DNA of 64,000 bases from Streptomyces sp. S465. Lineage in GTDB: Bacteria; Actinomycetota; Actinomycetes; Streptomycetales; Streptomycetaceae. The DNA lies in NCBI RefSeq assembly GCF_026898115.1, contig NZ_CP114036.1, forward strand, positions 6,628,001 through 6,692,000, in the 5' to 3' direction. Under the pieces are notes generated by a model. The model searched no databases. It was given only the letters and a program-made list of their open reading frames with translations, and was not told the DNA's origin. Numbering within the stretch: the first letter of the stretch is position 1; every line of letters begins with the position of its first letter. The translations under genes and the position numbers were made by a program. Positions 52,029 to 61,106 of this stretch are shown piece by piece.

Positions 52029-53447
52029 TTGTCCACCACCGCGCAGGCGCAGGGAGCCGAGGGCCGCAAGGCCCAGCCGGATCACCTGGGCCATGTCATC
52101 TTCATCACCGCCGCCGCCGCGATGGGCGGATTCCTCTTCGGCTACGACAGCTCGGTGATCAACGGGGCGGTCGAAGCCATCCGCGACAAGTACGACATCG
52201 GCTCCGCGGCCCTCGCCCAGGTCGTGGCCATCGCCCTGATCGGCTCGGCCATCGGCGCCGCCACCGCGGGCCGGATAGCCGACCGGATCGGGCGCATCCG
52301 CGTCATGCAGATCGCCGCCGTCCTGTTCACGATCAGCGCGGTCGGCTCGGCACTGCCCTTCTCGCTGTGGGACCTGGCGATCTGGCGAGTGCTCGGCGGT
52401 ATCGGCATCGGCATGGCCTCGGTGATCGGCCCGGCCTACATCGCCGAGGTCGCCCCGCCCGCCTACCGCGGCCGGCTCGCCTCGTTCCAGCAGGCCGCGA
52501 TCGTCGTCGGCATCGCCGTCTCCCAGCTCGTCAACTGGGGCATCCTCAACCTCGCCGACGACGAACAGCGCGGCAAGGTCGCCGGGCTGGAGGCGTGGCA
52601 GTGGATGCTCGGCGTCATGGTGATCCCCGCCGTCGTCTACGGACTGCTGTCCTTCGCCATTCCCGAGTCGCCCCGCTACCTGATCTCCGTCGGCCGGACC
52701 GACCAGGCCAAGCAGGTCCTGGAGGAGGTCGAGGGCAAGAGCGTGGACCTCGATGTGCGGGTCGCCGAGATCGACCAGGCCATGCGCAGTGAGGAGAGGT
52801 CGACCTTCAAGGACCTCCTCGGCGGCCGGTTCGGGCTGCTGCCCATCGTCTGGATCGGCATCGGGCTCTCGGTCTTCCAGCAGCTCGTCGGCATCAACGT
52901 GGCCTTCTACTACTCCTCGACGCTGTGGCAGTCCGTCGGCGTCGACCCGAGCAGCTCGTTCTTCTACTCCTTCACCACGTCGATCATCAACATCCTCGGC
53001 ACCGTGATCGCGATGGTCTTCGTCGACCGGATCGGCCGCAAGCCGCTCGCGCTCATCGGCTCCGTGGGCATGACGGTCTCCCTGGCCCTGGTGGCCTGGG
53101 CCTTCTCGGCGGACCTGGTCGACGGCAAGCTGCCGCACACCCAGGGCGTCCTGGCGCTGATCGCGGCCCACGCCTTCGTGCTCTTCTTCGCCCTCTCGTG
53201 GGGTGTGGTGGTCTGGGTCCTGCTCGGCGAGATGTTCCCGAACAAGATCCGCGCCGCCGCCCTCGGCGTCGCCGCCTCCGCCCAGTGGATCGCCAACTGG
53301 GCCATCACCGCCAGCTTCCCGAGCCTGTCGGACTGGAACCTGTCGGGTACGTACATCATGTACACGGCCTTCGCCCTGCTCTCGATCCCGTTCATCCTCA
53401 AGTGGGTGCCGGAGACCAAGGGCAAGGCGTTGGAGGAGATGGGCTAA
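52029..53447 (+). CDS. glcP: Major-facilitator glucose/sugar permease
   Basis: The 472-aa sugar-porter family MFS transporter has 12 predicted membrane helices and the family motifs RIADRIGRIR, PESPRYLISVGR, DRIGRKPLALIG and PETKGKA. The TTG start at 52029 follows CAGGAG. Position directly after smc and length match GlcP of S. coelicolor, the main glucose uptake system that also matters for glucose kinase-dependent carbon catabolite repression. It converges with the flavin oxidoreductase at a shared terminator. Confidence 0.9.
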   Translation: MSTTAQAQGAEGRKAQPDHLGHVIFITAAAAMGGFLFGYDSSVINGAVEAIRDKYDIGSAALAQVVAIALIGSAIGAATAGRIADRIGRIRVMQIAAVLFTISAVGSALPFSLWDLAIWRVLGGIGIGMASVIGPAYIAEVAPPAYRGRLASFQQAAIVVGIAVSQLVNWGILNLADDEQRGKVAGLEAWQWMLGVMVIPAVVYGLLSFAIPESPRYLISVGRTDQAKQVLEEVEGKSVDLDVRVAEIDQAMRSEERSTFKDLLGGRFGLLPIVWIGIGLSVFQQLVGINVAFYYSSTLWQSVGVDPSSSFFYSFTTSIINILGTVIAMVFVDRIGRKPLALIGSVGMTVSLALVAWAFSADLVDGKLPHTQGVLALIAAHAFVLFFALSWGVVVWVLLGEMFPNKIRAAALGVAASAQWIANWAITASFPSLSDWNLSGTYIMYTAFALLSIPFILKWVPETKGKALEEMG

Positions 53448-53479
53448 CCCCCCGCCGCCCACTCCTCGCATCAGGAGAA

Positions 53480-53510
53480 CTGCCCCGCCTCAGTCCTTGA
53501 GGCGGGGCAG
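53480..53510. terminator. Bidirectional terminator between glcP and the flavin oxidoreductase
   Basis: CTGCCCCGCCTCA (53480-53492) pairs perfectly with TGAGGCGGGGCAG (53498-53510), a 5-base loop between. The stop codon of the minus-strand gene (53490-53492) is inside the stem. Confidence 0.85.
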
Positions 53511-54476
53511 CACTCGTTCCGCGAACAGCCGCAGGGACCGCCAGCCCTCCTCCACCGGCATCCCCCCGCACAGCGGATGGAGCACCAGGCTCGCCATGTC
53601 GCCGCCCTCCGCCGCGTACGCCACGCACTCCTCGGGGGTCACGATGCGGTAGACGCCCTCCCGGCGCAGCGCCGTCACGTCCTCCGCGCGCGAGCGCACC
53701 GCCGAGCGCACCGTGCCCCGCTGCCAGGACGCGTACCTGCGCGCCTCGTACAGCAGATGCGTGCCGTACCGCGCCCAGGCCCGCTCCGGGTCCTCGGACA
53801 GGTGCAGCAGCGGGGTGACCGCCGGGGGCATCAGGCACCAGCCCTCGGTGCCGTACTCCACCCGCCGCGCGTGGTAGTACGCCTCCAGCTCCGGCAGATG
53901 CGCGCTCGGGAAGAACGGCAGGCCGAGCCGGGCCGCGCGGCGCGCCGCGACCCGCGAGCTGCCGCCGACCAGCAGCGGCGGATGCGGCCGGGTGTACGGG
54001 CGCGGGGTGATCCGGACGGTGCGGCCCCGGTAGTCGAAGGGCTCGCCCGTCCAGGCCGCGAGCAGCGTCTCCAGCGCCTCGTCCTGTAGCGCGCCGCGCC
54101 CCTTCCAGTCCTTGCCGTGGGCCGCGTACTCCTCCGGCCGGTAGCCGATCCCCGCCACCGTGACCAGCCGCCCGCCGCCGGCCAGATCCAGCACGGCGAG
54201 GTCCTCGGCGAGCCGCAGCGGGTCGTACAGCGGCACGATCAGCGCCGAGACGGTGACGGTGATCCGGCGGGTGGCGCCCAGCAGCGCGCCCGCGAAGGCC
54301 AGCGGGGCGGGCAGCCAGTTGTCGGGGGACCCGTGGTGCTCCTCGGTCTGAAGCGTGGAGACGCCCCGCTCATCGGCGAAGGCCGCCATCTCCAGGGCGG
54401 CGCGGTACCGCTCGGCCAGGCTGCGCGGGGTCGCGTCGGGATCGACGAGGTTGAGGCGTACGACCGTGACGGGCAT
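53490..54476 (-). CDS. LLM-class F420/flavin-dependent oxidoreductase
   Basis: A 328-aa TIM-barrel protein of the luciferase-like family. It shows VVRLNLVDPD at the start, the active-site loop TEEHHGSPDNWL, the flavin-binding region AVLDLAGGGRLVTVAGIGY and PHPPLLVGG. It may use FMN or F420 (cofC lies in the same region of the chromosome); substrate unknown. ATG 54476 is set by GGAGGA. The longer frame to 54590 is not used. Confidence 0.86.
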   Translation of the reverse strand: MPVTVVRLNLVDPDATPRSLAERYRAALEMAAFADERGVSTLQTEEHHGSPDNWLPAPLAFAGALLGATRRITVTVSALIVPLYDPLRLAEDLAVLDLAGGGRLVTVAGIGYRPEEYAAHGKDWKGRGALQDEALETLLAAWTGEPFDYRGRTVRITPRPYTRPHPPLLVGGSSRVAARRAARLGLPFFPSAHLPELEAYYHARRVEYGTEGWCLMPPAVTPLLHLSEDPERAWARYGTHLLYEARRYASWQRGTVRSAVRSRAEDVTALRREGVYRIVTPEECVAYAAEGGDMASLVLHPLCGGMPVEEGWRSLRLFAERVLPRLKD

Positions 54477-54705
54477 GGCGGATGTCCTCCTTCGCGCGGA
54501 ACTTCGTCGCGGAACGGGGTCGCGGAAGCGGCAGCCGGACCGTAGCTGACGCATCGTCAAATAGCCACCTACGTGGGCCGTTCGGCCCATCGCACGGGCG
54601 CGGCCGGGACGGATGACTCATGCGCCTGGGACGCGGGGCGGCCGATCGTAAGGACCGGCCCGCCACCTGGGCCACAGCCCGCATACGCCATCCGAGGAGG
54701 GGCGC

Positions 54706-55104
54706 GTGACGATCAGCACGGGGGAATCACTCATCACCGCGGCCGACATCGACGACCTCATCATCCGGGTCCGGCAGACCGCCGGCGACCCCGGATACCT
54801 GGAATCCGCCAAGACCGCGCTCTTCTCCGGCGCCGGCCCGGCCCCCGACACCGCGCGGCTCATCCGGCAGCGGCTGCTGGTGACCGCCCTGCGCCACGGG
54901 GGCGCGCTGCTGGCCAAGCTGCTCAGCCGGCTCAGCCCCCGCGAGACCGCGATGGTGCGCCGCTACGCACACCGGCTCGCCAACTTCCTGGACACGCTCC
55001 AGGTCTGGGCGGCGCAGCCCATCATGCTCGCCCTGATGCGGTTCGGACTGCCTTACGGAGAGGCGGAGACCATCGCCGTCGCCGTTCTGCTGCTCGTGTG
55101 GTGA
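54706..55104 (+). CDS. Hypothetical helical protein, 132 aa, hydrophobic C-terminus
   Basis: Predicted all-helical: an acidic N-terminal helix (TAADIDDLIIRVRQTAGDPG), Arg-rich middle helices (LIRQRLLVTALRHGGALLAK) and a C-terminal hydrophobic end (ETIAVAVLLLVW) that could insert in the membrane. GTG 54706 follows GAGGAGG. No homologue recognised. It opens a small cluster with a secreted protein, a histidine kinase and a response regulator, which may act on the same envelope process. Confidence 0.6.
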   Translation: MTISTGESLITAADIDDLIIRVRQTAGDPGYLESAKTALFSGAGPAPDTARLIRQRLLVTALRHGGALLAKLLSRLSPRETAMVRRYAHRLANFLDTLQVWAAQPIMLALMRFGLPYGEAETIAVAVLLLVW

Positions 55105-55244
55105 GAGCCCGCCCCTCGGCACCGCCGCCGGTCGATACGGAACGGGGGTGCTAGGAGGTCACCGGTTCGGGTGGGCCGGGGCGGTCGCGCACTTCACGGC
55201 CGTGACGGCGGGTAGGGCTCGGGGCAAACACAAGGAGAACGCCC

Positions 55245-55559
55245 ATGCGCCCTACCCGAATCCGCACGGCGATCGCACTCGGCATGAGCGCCGGGGCCGT
55301 CGCGTGGACCGCGGCCGCCTTCCCCGCCACCGCCTCCTCCCAGACCACCGCATCCGACGACGCCTGGCGGGAGGCGGGGCACTACGACACCACCGTGGCC
55401 TGCCGGCGCGCGGGCGAGGCCGGCGTCCGGCGGCACACCTGGGACGAGTACAAGTGCCGCCCCGGCCGCGGTGACAACGACGTCACGCTGTGGGCCAAGG
55501 GCGGCGGCTCCGGCGCCGGCGGGGCGCGTCCCCTCGCCACCGGGCCGGCCGCCGGCTGA
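55245..55559 (+). CDS. Small secreted protein with one likely disulfide, 104 aa
   Basis: A Sec signal peptide is clear (MRPTRIRTAIALGMSAGAVA then WTAAAFPATASSQT, cleavage after ATA or AFPATA). The mature part has exactly two Cys, VACRRAG and EYKCRPG, 25-30 residues apart, so one disulfide is likely. A Gly/Ala-rich tail ends it. AAGGAG precedes the ATG. The stop lies one base before the start of the histidine kinase gene, suggesting coupling: a secreted sensor partner is possible, but that is inference. Confidence 0.7.
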   Translation: MRPTRIRTAIALGMSAGAVAWTAAAFPATASSQTTASDDAWREAGHYDTTVACRRAGEAGVRRHTWDEYKCRPGRGDNDVTLWAKGGGSGAGGARPLATGPAAG

Positions 55560-55560
55560 G

Positions 55561-58002
55561 ATGCGGCATGCCGCGCTGCCGAAGGACCGGGCCGTGCGGG
55601 CCGCGGGCGGGGCTTCGGCACTGATCGTGGTGGTCCTGGCCGGGTGGGTGGCCGGACTGCTGAGGGTCGACGACCAGTGGGCCGCGCTCGCCTACCCACG
55701 CCCCCGGGGCGCCACCGTGCTGACCAGGGTCGCCGTGGGCGTCCCGGTGCTGGGCGTCGGAGTGCTGCTGCTGGCCGAGCGCTCGGCCCGGCGCTACGGC
55801 GGCGTCCTGCTGGTGGCCGGCGGCCTGTGGCTGCTGCCCTCGGCCGCGGCCGGGCTGCTGGGCCTGGCCGACCTGGGCACGACCGGCGCCGTGGTGTCCC
55901 TGCTGCTCGCCGCCGCCAAGATGGCCTGCCGCCCGCTGACCGTCCTGCTGCTGCCGCTGTGGCTGTTCCCACGGGGCGGACCGGCCGGCGAGCCGAAGGA
56001 CGCGCCGGCCGGCCCCGGAGGTGGTGAGGCACCGGTGCCGGCACCGGACCGGAGCGCCCGGAGGCGAGCCGACCGCCGAGGGGCCCGGCGGTGGCAGTGG
56101 TGGGCGATCAGCGTGGTCGCGTCCGGCTACTGGCTGGGGTACGCGGCGCTGTGGCTGATCAGCGAGCCCCTGGTGGGCTCGGTGCCCAACCCGGCGTTCC
56201 GCACCGCGGCCGGTCAGTGGGCCTTCGACCATCTGGATGCCTACGCCGCGGCCGAGACCTGGGTACTGCGCACCGTCGCCGCCGCCGTGACCGCCGCCCT
56301 GTGCTGCCGCGCCGCCGTCTCCCGCGGTGCCGAGCGGCGCGACTGGGCACTGCTCGCCGCCGCCTACCCCGCCTGCGTCTCGCTCCTGCTGTCCCAGTGG
56401 GGCGAGGGCGTGCCCACGATCGTGGCCCGCACGGCCGGCAGCGCCGTATGGGCCGCCGCGATCTGCCTCGGCGTCGCCCGCACCGGCATCTGGCGGCTGG
56501 ACCGCTCCACCAGCCACCGCCTCGCCCGAGCCTTCGTGCTCACCTCACTGGCCGCGGTGGTGGTCTGCACGGTCGTCGCCGTCCAGGCCGGACTCCCCTC
56601 CGTACGGAGCGGGGCCACCACCGTCACCGCCGGGTGCGCCCTGGTGCTGGGCTGGGGGCTGCGGCCGAGCGCCCGCCGGCTCACCCGCTGCGTCGAGCGC
56701 GCCTTCTACGGGCCCCGGGCCCGCCCGCACGAGGCCGTGAGCGCCCTGGCCGTACGGCTCCAGCAGGCCCCGCACCCGGGCGAGGTGCCCCAGCAGATCT
56801 GCCGCAGCGCCGTGGAGGACCTCGGCGTCTCGGGCGCCGCCGTCAGCGTCGACACCCGCGCCGGACCCCGGCGGCTGGCCTCCGCCGGGGCCCCGCTGAC
56901 CGGCCCGGTCCAGACGTTCCTGCTGCGCCACCACGGCCGCACCGTCGGCCGCCTGGAGGTCTCCCGCGACGGTTCCGGCACCCCGGCCGGACGCGACAGC
57001 GGGCTGCTCTCCCTCCTCGCCGACCAGGCCGCCCCCGCGCTCGCCGCGCTGCGCCTGGCCGAGGAGGCCCAGGCCGCCCGGGAACGGCTGGTGCTCGCCC
57101 GCGAACAGGAGCGCCGCCGGCTGCGCCGGGAGATCCACGACGGACTCGGCCCGCAGCTGGCCGCCGTAAGGCTGCGTCTGGACATCGCGCAGACCTCCTG
57201 TCCGCCCGGTCACCCCGCCACCCCTCAGCTGTGCGAGGCGGCCGAGACCCTTGCCGAGGCCCTGGTCGAGGTGCGGCGCATCACCGCGGGCCTGGCCCCG
57301 GCCGCGCTGGCCGAGCGCGGGCTGGCCGGCGCGGTCCGGGACCTGGCGCACCGGCTGGGCGTCGACGGGCTGCGAGTGAGCGTGGCCAGCCGCCCGGCCG
57401 CGCTGCCCCCGCTGTCGCCCGGTGTCGAGACGGCCGCGTACCGGATCGCGGCGGAGTCGCTGACCAACGCCGTACGACACGCTCGGGCGCGCCAGGTGAG
57501 CGTCGAGCTGACCGCGGGCCCGGACACCCTGGAGGTCAAGGTCACCGACGACGGAAGCGGGCTGCGCGAGACCGCGGTGCCGGGTGTGGGCCTGGCCTCG
57601 GTCACCGAACGGGCCGAGGAGATCGGCGGCTCCTGCTCGGTGACCGGATCGGCGACCGGCACGGTGGTGCACGCGGTGCTGCCGCTCGCCGGGCCGGGCG
57701 AGCACGGCAACCCCGAGGAGCGCCGCGAGCCCACCGGGCACGAGGCGTGCCGGGCGCTCATCGCGTCGAGGACGTCCGAGGACGCGCCGACGCAACCCGA
57801 GCCGATGAAACCCGAGCCGATGAAACCCGCGCCGGCGCAATCCGAGCCGACGAGACCCACGTCGACGCATCCCACGTCGACGCAACCCAAGGAGAGGACA
57901 GCGGGTGACAGCGGTCGTGGAACCTCCGCAGTGGCGGGTACTGCTGGTGGACGACCATCCCCTCTTCCGCGAGGGGCTGGCCGCCGCCGTCAACCTCGAT
58001 GA
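55561..58002 (+). CDS. Multi-pass sensor histidine kinase (NarL partner type)
   Basis: An 813-aa kinase. The first 400 residues have about ten membrane helices in two groups of four and six separated by a charged cytoplasmic loop. A GAF-like region follows (VEDLGVSGAAVSVDTRAGP), then a HisKA_3 helix with REIHDGLGPQLAAVRLRLD (phosphoacceptor His) and a GHKL ATPase (AAESLTNAVRHAR, VKVTDDGSGLRE). The last 110 residues are a disordered Pro-rich tail coded partly by 15-bp repeats and overlapping the regulator gene by 98 bases. ATG 55561 is one base after the preceding stop. Confidence 0.87.
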   Translation: MRHAALPKDRAVRAAGGASALIVVVLAGWVAGLLRVDDQWAALAYPRPRGATVLTRVAVGVPVLGVGVLLLAERSARRYGGVLLVAGGLWLLPSAAAGLLGLADLGTTGAVVSLLLAAAKMACRPLTVLLLPLWLFPRGGPAGEPKDAPAGPGGGEAPVPAPDRSARRRADRRGARRWQWWAISVVASGYWLGYAALWLISEPLVGSVPNPAFRTAAGQWAFDHLDAYAAAETWVLRTVAAAVTAALCCRAAVSRGAERRDWALLAAAYPACVSLLLSQWGEGVPTIVARTAGSAVWAAAICLGVARTGIWRLDRSTSHRLARAFVLTSLAAVVVCTVVAVQAGLPSVRSGATTVTAGCALVLGWGLRPSARRLTRCVERAFYGPRARPHEAVSALAVRLQQAPHPGEVPQQICRSAVEDLGVSGAAVSVDTRAGPRRLASAGAPLTGPVQTFLLRHHGRTVGRLEVSRDGSGTPAGRDSGLLSLLADQAAPALAALRLAEEAQAARERLVLAREQERRRLRREIHDGLGPQLAAVRLRLDIAQTSCPPGHPATPQLCEAAETLAEALVEVRRITAGLAPAALAERGLAGAVRDLAHRLGVDGLRVSVASRPAALPPLSPGVETAAYRIAAESLTNAVRHARARQVSVELTAGPDTLEVKVTDDGSGLRETAVPGVGLASVTERAEEIGGSCSVTGSATGTVVHAVLPLAGPGEHGNPEERREPTGHEACRALIASRTSEDAPTQPEPMKPEPMKPAPAQSEPTRPTSTHPTSTQPKERTAGDSGRGTSAVAGTAGGRPSPLPRGAGRRRQPR
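57789..57893 (+). repeat. Seven 15-bp tandem repeats at the kinase-regulator junction
   Basis: Seven contiguous 15-base units of the type GACGCAACCCGAGCC, in frame with the kinase (EPMKPEPMKPAP). The last unit changes into the ribosome-binding site (AAGGAGAGG) of the regulator. Confidence 0.8.
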
Positions 58003-58573
58003 CGCGTTCGCCGTCGTCGGGCAGGCGGCCTGCGCGGACGGGGCGATAGCCGAGGCCGTGCGCACCGGCCCGGATCTGGTGGTCATGGACCTCGGGCTGC
58101 CCGGCCGGTCCGGTCTGGAGGCGACCCGGCGGATCCTGTGCGATCACCCCGAGACCCGGGTGCTGGTCATGACGATGTCCGAGGACGACGACAGCCTGCT
58201 GGCCGCCGTGCGGGCCGGGGCGCGCGGCTATCTCCTCAAGGGCGCGGGCCGGGACGAGATCCTGCGCGCGCTGCACACCGTGGCGCGCGGCGGCGCGGTC
58301 TTCAGCCCGCGGATGGCCGAACGGCTCGGGGTGCTGCTCGGCGCGTCCGGCTCCGCGTCCGCCAAGGAGGCGTTCCCGACCCTGACCGCCCGCGAGCGCG
58401 AGGTGCTGGACCTGCTCGCAGCCGGACTCGGCTACCGCCAGATCGCCCAGCGGCTGGTGGTCACCGACAAGACGGTGCGCAACCACGTCGGCTCGATCTT
58501 CGCCAAGCTTCAGGTGCACGACCGCGCCCAGGCGATCGTGCGCGCCCGGCAGGCCGGGCTGGGAGGCGAATGA
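57905..58573 (+). CDS. NarL/FixJ-family response regulator
   Basis: A 222-aa regulator. Receiver domain: acidic pocket VLLVDDHPLF, phosphoacceptor in VVMDLGLPGRSG, conserved Thr in TMSEDD and Lys in YLLKGAG. LuxR-type DNA-binding helix-turn-helix at the C-terminus (LTAREREVLDLLAAGLGYRQ, VTDKTVRNHVGSIFAKL). GTG 57905 follows AAGGAGAGG, inside the upstream kinase frame. With that kinase it forms a complete two-component system; target genes unknown. Confidence 0.92.
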   Translation: MTAVVEPPQWRVLLVDDHPLFREGLAAAVNLDDAFAVVGQAACADGAIAEAVRTGPDLVVMDLGLPGRSGLEATRRILCDHPETRVLVMTMSEDDDSLLAAVRAGARGYLLKGAGRDEILRALHTVARGGAVFSPRMAERLGVLLGASGSASAKEAFPTLTAREREVLDLLAAGLGYRQIAQRLVVTDKTVRNHVGSIFAKLQVHDRAQAIVRARQAGLGGE

Positions 58574-58607
58574 CTCGCTTCCCCTCGTGGCTGATACTGG
58601 GGGCGTT

Positions 58608-59834
58608 ATGGAATACCTCATCCTTGCCGTAGTCATCGCTGTGGTCGCGGTCGCCGCGATCAGCGGGCTCGTGATCAGCGGCCGCAAGAAGAAGCGGCTG
58701 CCCCCGCCCCCGCCGAGCAGCCCCACCGTCACCGCGCCGCCCGCCGAACCGCACGTCGGCGAGGAGGCCGAAACCCCGCGTGAGGAACCACGCAGAACCA
58801 TCGAGGAGGTGGATCTTCCGAGGGCCGAGGCCCCGGCCACGACCGCGGAGGCGCCGGCCCCCGCCGTGCCCGAGGTCCCGCCGATCGAGGTCCCGGAGCC
58901 GACCGCCGGCCGGCTGATCCGGCTGCGCGCCCGGCTGTCCCGCTCCCAGACCACCCTGGGCAAGGGGCTGCTGACCCTGCTGTCCCGGGAGCACCTGGAC
59001 GAGGAGACCTGGGAGGAGATCGAGGACACGCTGCTGACCGCCGACGTCGGCGTGGCGCCGACCCAGGAGCTGGTCGAGCGGCTGCGGGAGCGCGTCAAGG
59101 TGCTCGGCACCCGTACCCCCGAAGAGCTGCGCACTCTGCTGCGTGAGGAGCTGCTGCACCTCATCGGCACCGAGGCCGACCGTTCGGTGCACACCGAGAG
59201 CGGCGTGGGCGCGAACGGCGAGGAGAAGCCGGGCGTCGTCATGGTCGTCGGTGTCAACGGCACCGGTAAGACCACCACGACCGGCAAGCTCGCCCGGGTG
59301 CTCGTCGCGGACGGCAAGTCCGTGGTGCTCGGCGCGGCCGACACCTTCCGTGCCGCCGCCGCCGACCAGCTTCAGACGTGGGGCGAGCGGGTCGGCGCCC
59401 GTACGGTCCGGGGGCCGGAGGCCGGTGACCCCGCCTCGGTCGCCTTCGACGCGGTGAAGGAGGGCATCGCCGAGAGCGCGGACGTCGTCCTGATCGACAC
59501 CGCCGGGCGGCTGCACACCAAGACCGGTCTGATGGACGAGCTGGGCAAGGTCAAGCGGGTCGTGGAGAAGCACGGCGCGGTGGACGAGGTGCTGCTCGTC
59601 CTCGACGCCACGACCGGGCAGAACGGCCTGGTGCAGGCGCGGGTGTTCGCCGAGGTGGTGGACATCACCGGCATCGTGCTGACCAAGCTGGACGGCACCG
59701 CCAAGGGCGGCATCGTCGTCGCGGTCCAGCGTGAGCTGAACGTCCCGGTCAAGCTGGTGGGGCTGGGCGAGGGCGCGGACGATCTCGCGCCGTTCGAGCC
59801 GGAGGCGTTCGTCGACGCGCTGATCGGCGGCTGA
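58608..59834 (+). CDS. ftsY: Signal recognition particle receptor FtsY
   Basis: A 408-aa SRP GTPase. One N-terminal membrane helix (YLILAVVIAVVAVAAISGLV) and an acidic Pro-rich A region precede the NG domain with G1 GVNGTGKTTTTGKLA, AADTFRAAAADQL, DTAGRLHTKTGLM and TKLDGTAKGG. It docks ribosome-SRP complexes at the membrane. The start is ATG 58608; the upstream frame adds seven residues. Actinobacterial FtsY usually has this N-terminal anchor, unlike E. coli. Confidence 0.95.
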   Translation: MEYLILAVVIAVVAVAAISGLVISGRKKKRLPPPPPSSPTVTAPPAEPHVGEEAETPREEPRRTIEEVDLPRAEAPATTAEAPAPAVPEVPPIEVPEPTAGRLIRLRARLSRSQTTLGKGLLTLLSREHLDEETWEEIEDTLLTADVGVAPTQELVERLRERVKVLGTRTPEELRTLLREELLHLIGTEADRSVHTESGVGANGEEKPGVVMVVGVNGTGKTTTTGKLARVLVADGKSVVLGAADTFRAAAADQLQTWGERVGARTVRGPEAGDPASVAFDAVKEGIAESADVVLIDTAGRLHTKTGLMDELGKVKRVVEKHGAVDEVLLVLDATTGQNGLVQARVFAEVVDITGIVLTKLDGTAKGGIVVAVQRELNVPVKLVGLGEGADDLAPFEPEAFVDALIGG

Positions 59835-59864
59835 GGCCCGTGGTGGGGGGATCACCCGTAGCGT

Positions 59865-59901
59865 GCCGGACGGGCCGGGGCTGACTCCCGGTCCGTCCGG
59901 C
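59865..59901 (+). terminator. Terminator of ftsY
   Basis: GCCGGACGGGCCGGG (59865-59879) pairs with CCCGGTCCGTCCGGC (59887-59901) over 15 bp with one G-T pair; TTTG follows. Confidence 0.75.
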
Positions 59902-59963
59902 GTTTGTGCAGCGGGATGAGGACTTCCGGCCGTCCGGCGTTCGCGCGGAAGGGGCGAGCCGCC

Positions 59964-60638
59964 TCAGGCCCCGGCGGCCCGGTGGCTCAGATAGGCGAGG
60001 GTGCCCAGGACCAGCCGGGCGTGCGGCGGGCGGCCCGCCGTGTCGAGGGTCGGCGGGCGCAGCCAGCGGACCGGTCCCAGGCCGCCGAGGTCGGAGGGCG
60101 GGGCGGTGATGTGGTCGCCCGGACCCAGACAGCGCAGGTCGAGGTCGGCGTCGTCCCAGCCCATGCGGTACAGCAGCTCGGGCAGTTCGGCGGCGGCGCC
60201 GGGGGCGACGAAGAACTGGGCGCGCCCGTGCGGGGTGACGGCCACCGGACCGAGGGGCAGGCCCATCCGCTCCAGCCGGACCAGCGCGTGGCGACCCGCG
60301 TACTCCGCGACCTCCAGGACGTCGAACGAACGGCCCACGGGCAGCAGCACGGCCGCCCCCGGGACCTGCTCCCACGCGGCCGCGGCGGCGTCCAGGGTGG
60401 CGCCCGCCGGGACGGCGGAGGCCAAGGAGAGGGGGTGCGCGCCGGGGGAGGAGCAGTCACGCACACCGCATGAACATTCGTTTCTGCTGCCCCCCGAGCC
60501 CCGTGTCGCCCGCGCGCCCGGCACCACGTCCCAGCCCCACAGGCCGGTGTACTCCGCCACCGTCGTGGACTCGGACGTGCGGCCGCGGCGCCGTGAGCCG
60601 GACCGCATGTCCCGGATGCCGCCGATCGTGAAGCCCAT
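59964..60638 (-). CDS. Stand-alone bifunctional primase/polymerase (AEP-type) N-terminal domain
   Basis: A 224-aa protein similar to the N-terminal domain of Streptomyces prim-pol proteins (WGWDVVPGARA near the start, CSCGVRDCSSPGAHPLSLAS, then FDVLEVAEYAGRHAL and a Cys-rich start region). It lacks a helicase or replicase domain. Such proteins are common in streptomycete chromosomes and usually called DNA primase/polymerase, but the catalytic DxD is not obvious here, so it may be inactive. ATG 60638 follows GGAGG. Confidence 0.75.
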   Translation of the reverse strand: MGFTIGGIRDMRSGSRRRGRTSESTTVAEYTGLWGWDVVPGARATRGSGGSRNECSCGVRDCSSPGAHPLSLASAVPAGATLDAAAAAWEQVPGAAVLLPVGRSFDVLEVAEYAGRHALVRLERMGLPLGPVAVTPHGRAQFFVAPGAAAELPELLYRMGWDDADLDLRCLGPGDHITAPPSDLGGLGPVRWLRPPTLDTAGRPPHARLVLGTLAYLSHRAAGA

Positions 60639-61106
60639 GCCCCCTCCAACGGGTCCCGCTCTCGATGGTTACGAACCGGAGCGCGGCCATGACGCTCCGT
60701 CGTCGACCTGGTGCGACGTGTACGTTCCGGTGGGACGGAGCCGTGAGCGCGGGACGCGTCCCATGCGCCCCATATGCGCCCCTTCACCTGTTCCCGTCGC
60801 CCCGGTGTCAAGTCAATCGCGGGAAACGGCGACGGGGTTCATTCGAAGGGGTGGCGAATGGTGGCGTTTTCGGGAATCGCCTCACAGGGAGCGTGATCGT
60901 AAGATTACTTTCAGTGTGCGATCCCCTGGGCGTGGTGCTCGCTCAAGTGTGAGTTGACGATGGGCGGAATACGGGTCGGTACATGCCACTGGCATGAGGC
61001 GGTTCCCCGTCCGGACGGTTGATGCGTTGTATCGCGGGGACAACTGACCGTGACAGAAGGCATTCTGGTGGCGGTCCGGGAAAATTCGTGGGATGGGGGC
61101 ATTCCG
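60639..61106. other. Regulatory region between prim-pol gene and nsdA
   Basis: About 470 bases with no credible gene, unusually AT-rich from 60830 to 60980. It contains the perfect palindrome CATGCC-ACT-GGCATG (60982-60996) and TTGACG at 60955. Probably holds the nsdA promoter and regulatory sites. Confidence 0.4.
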
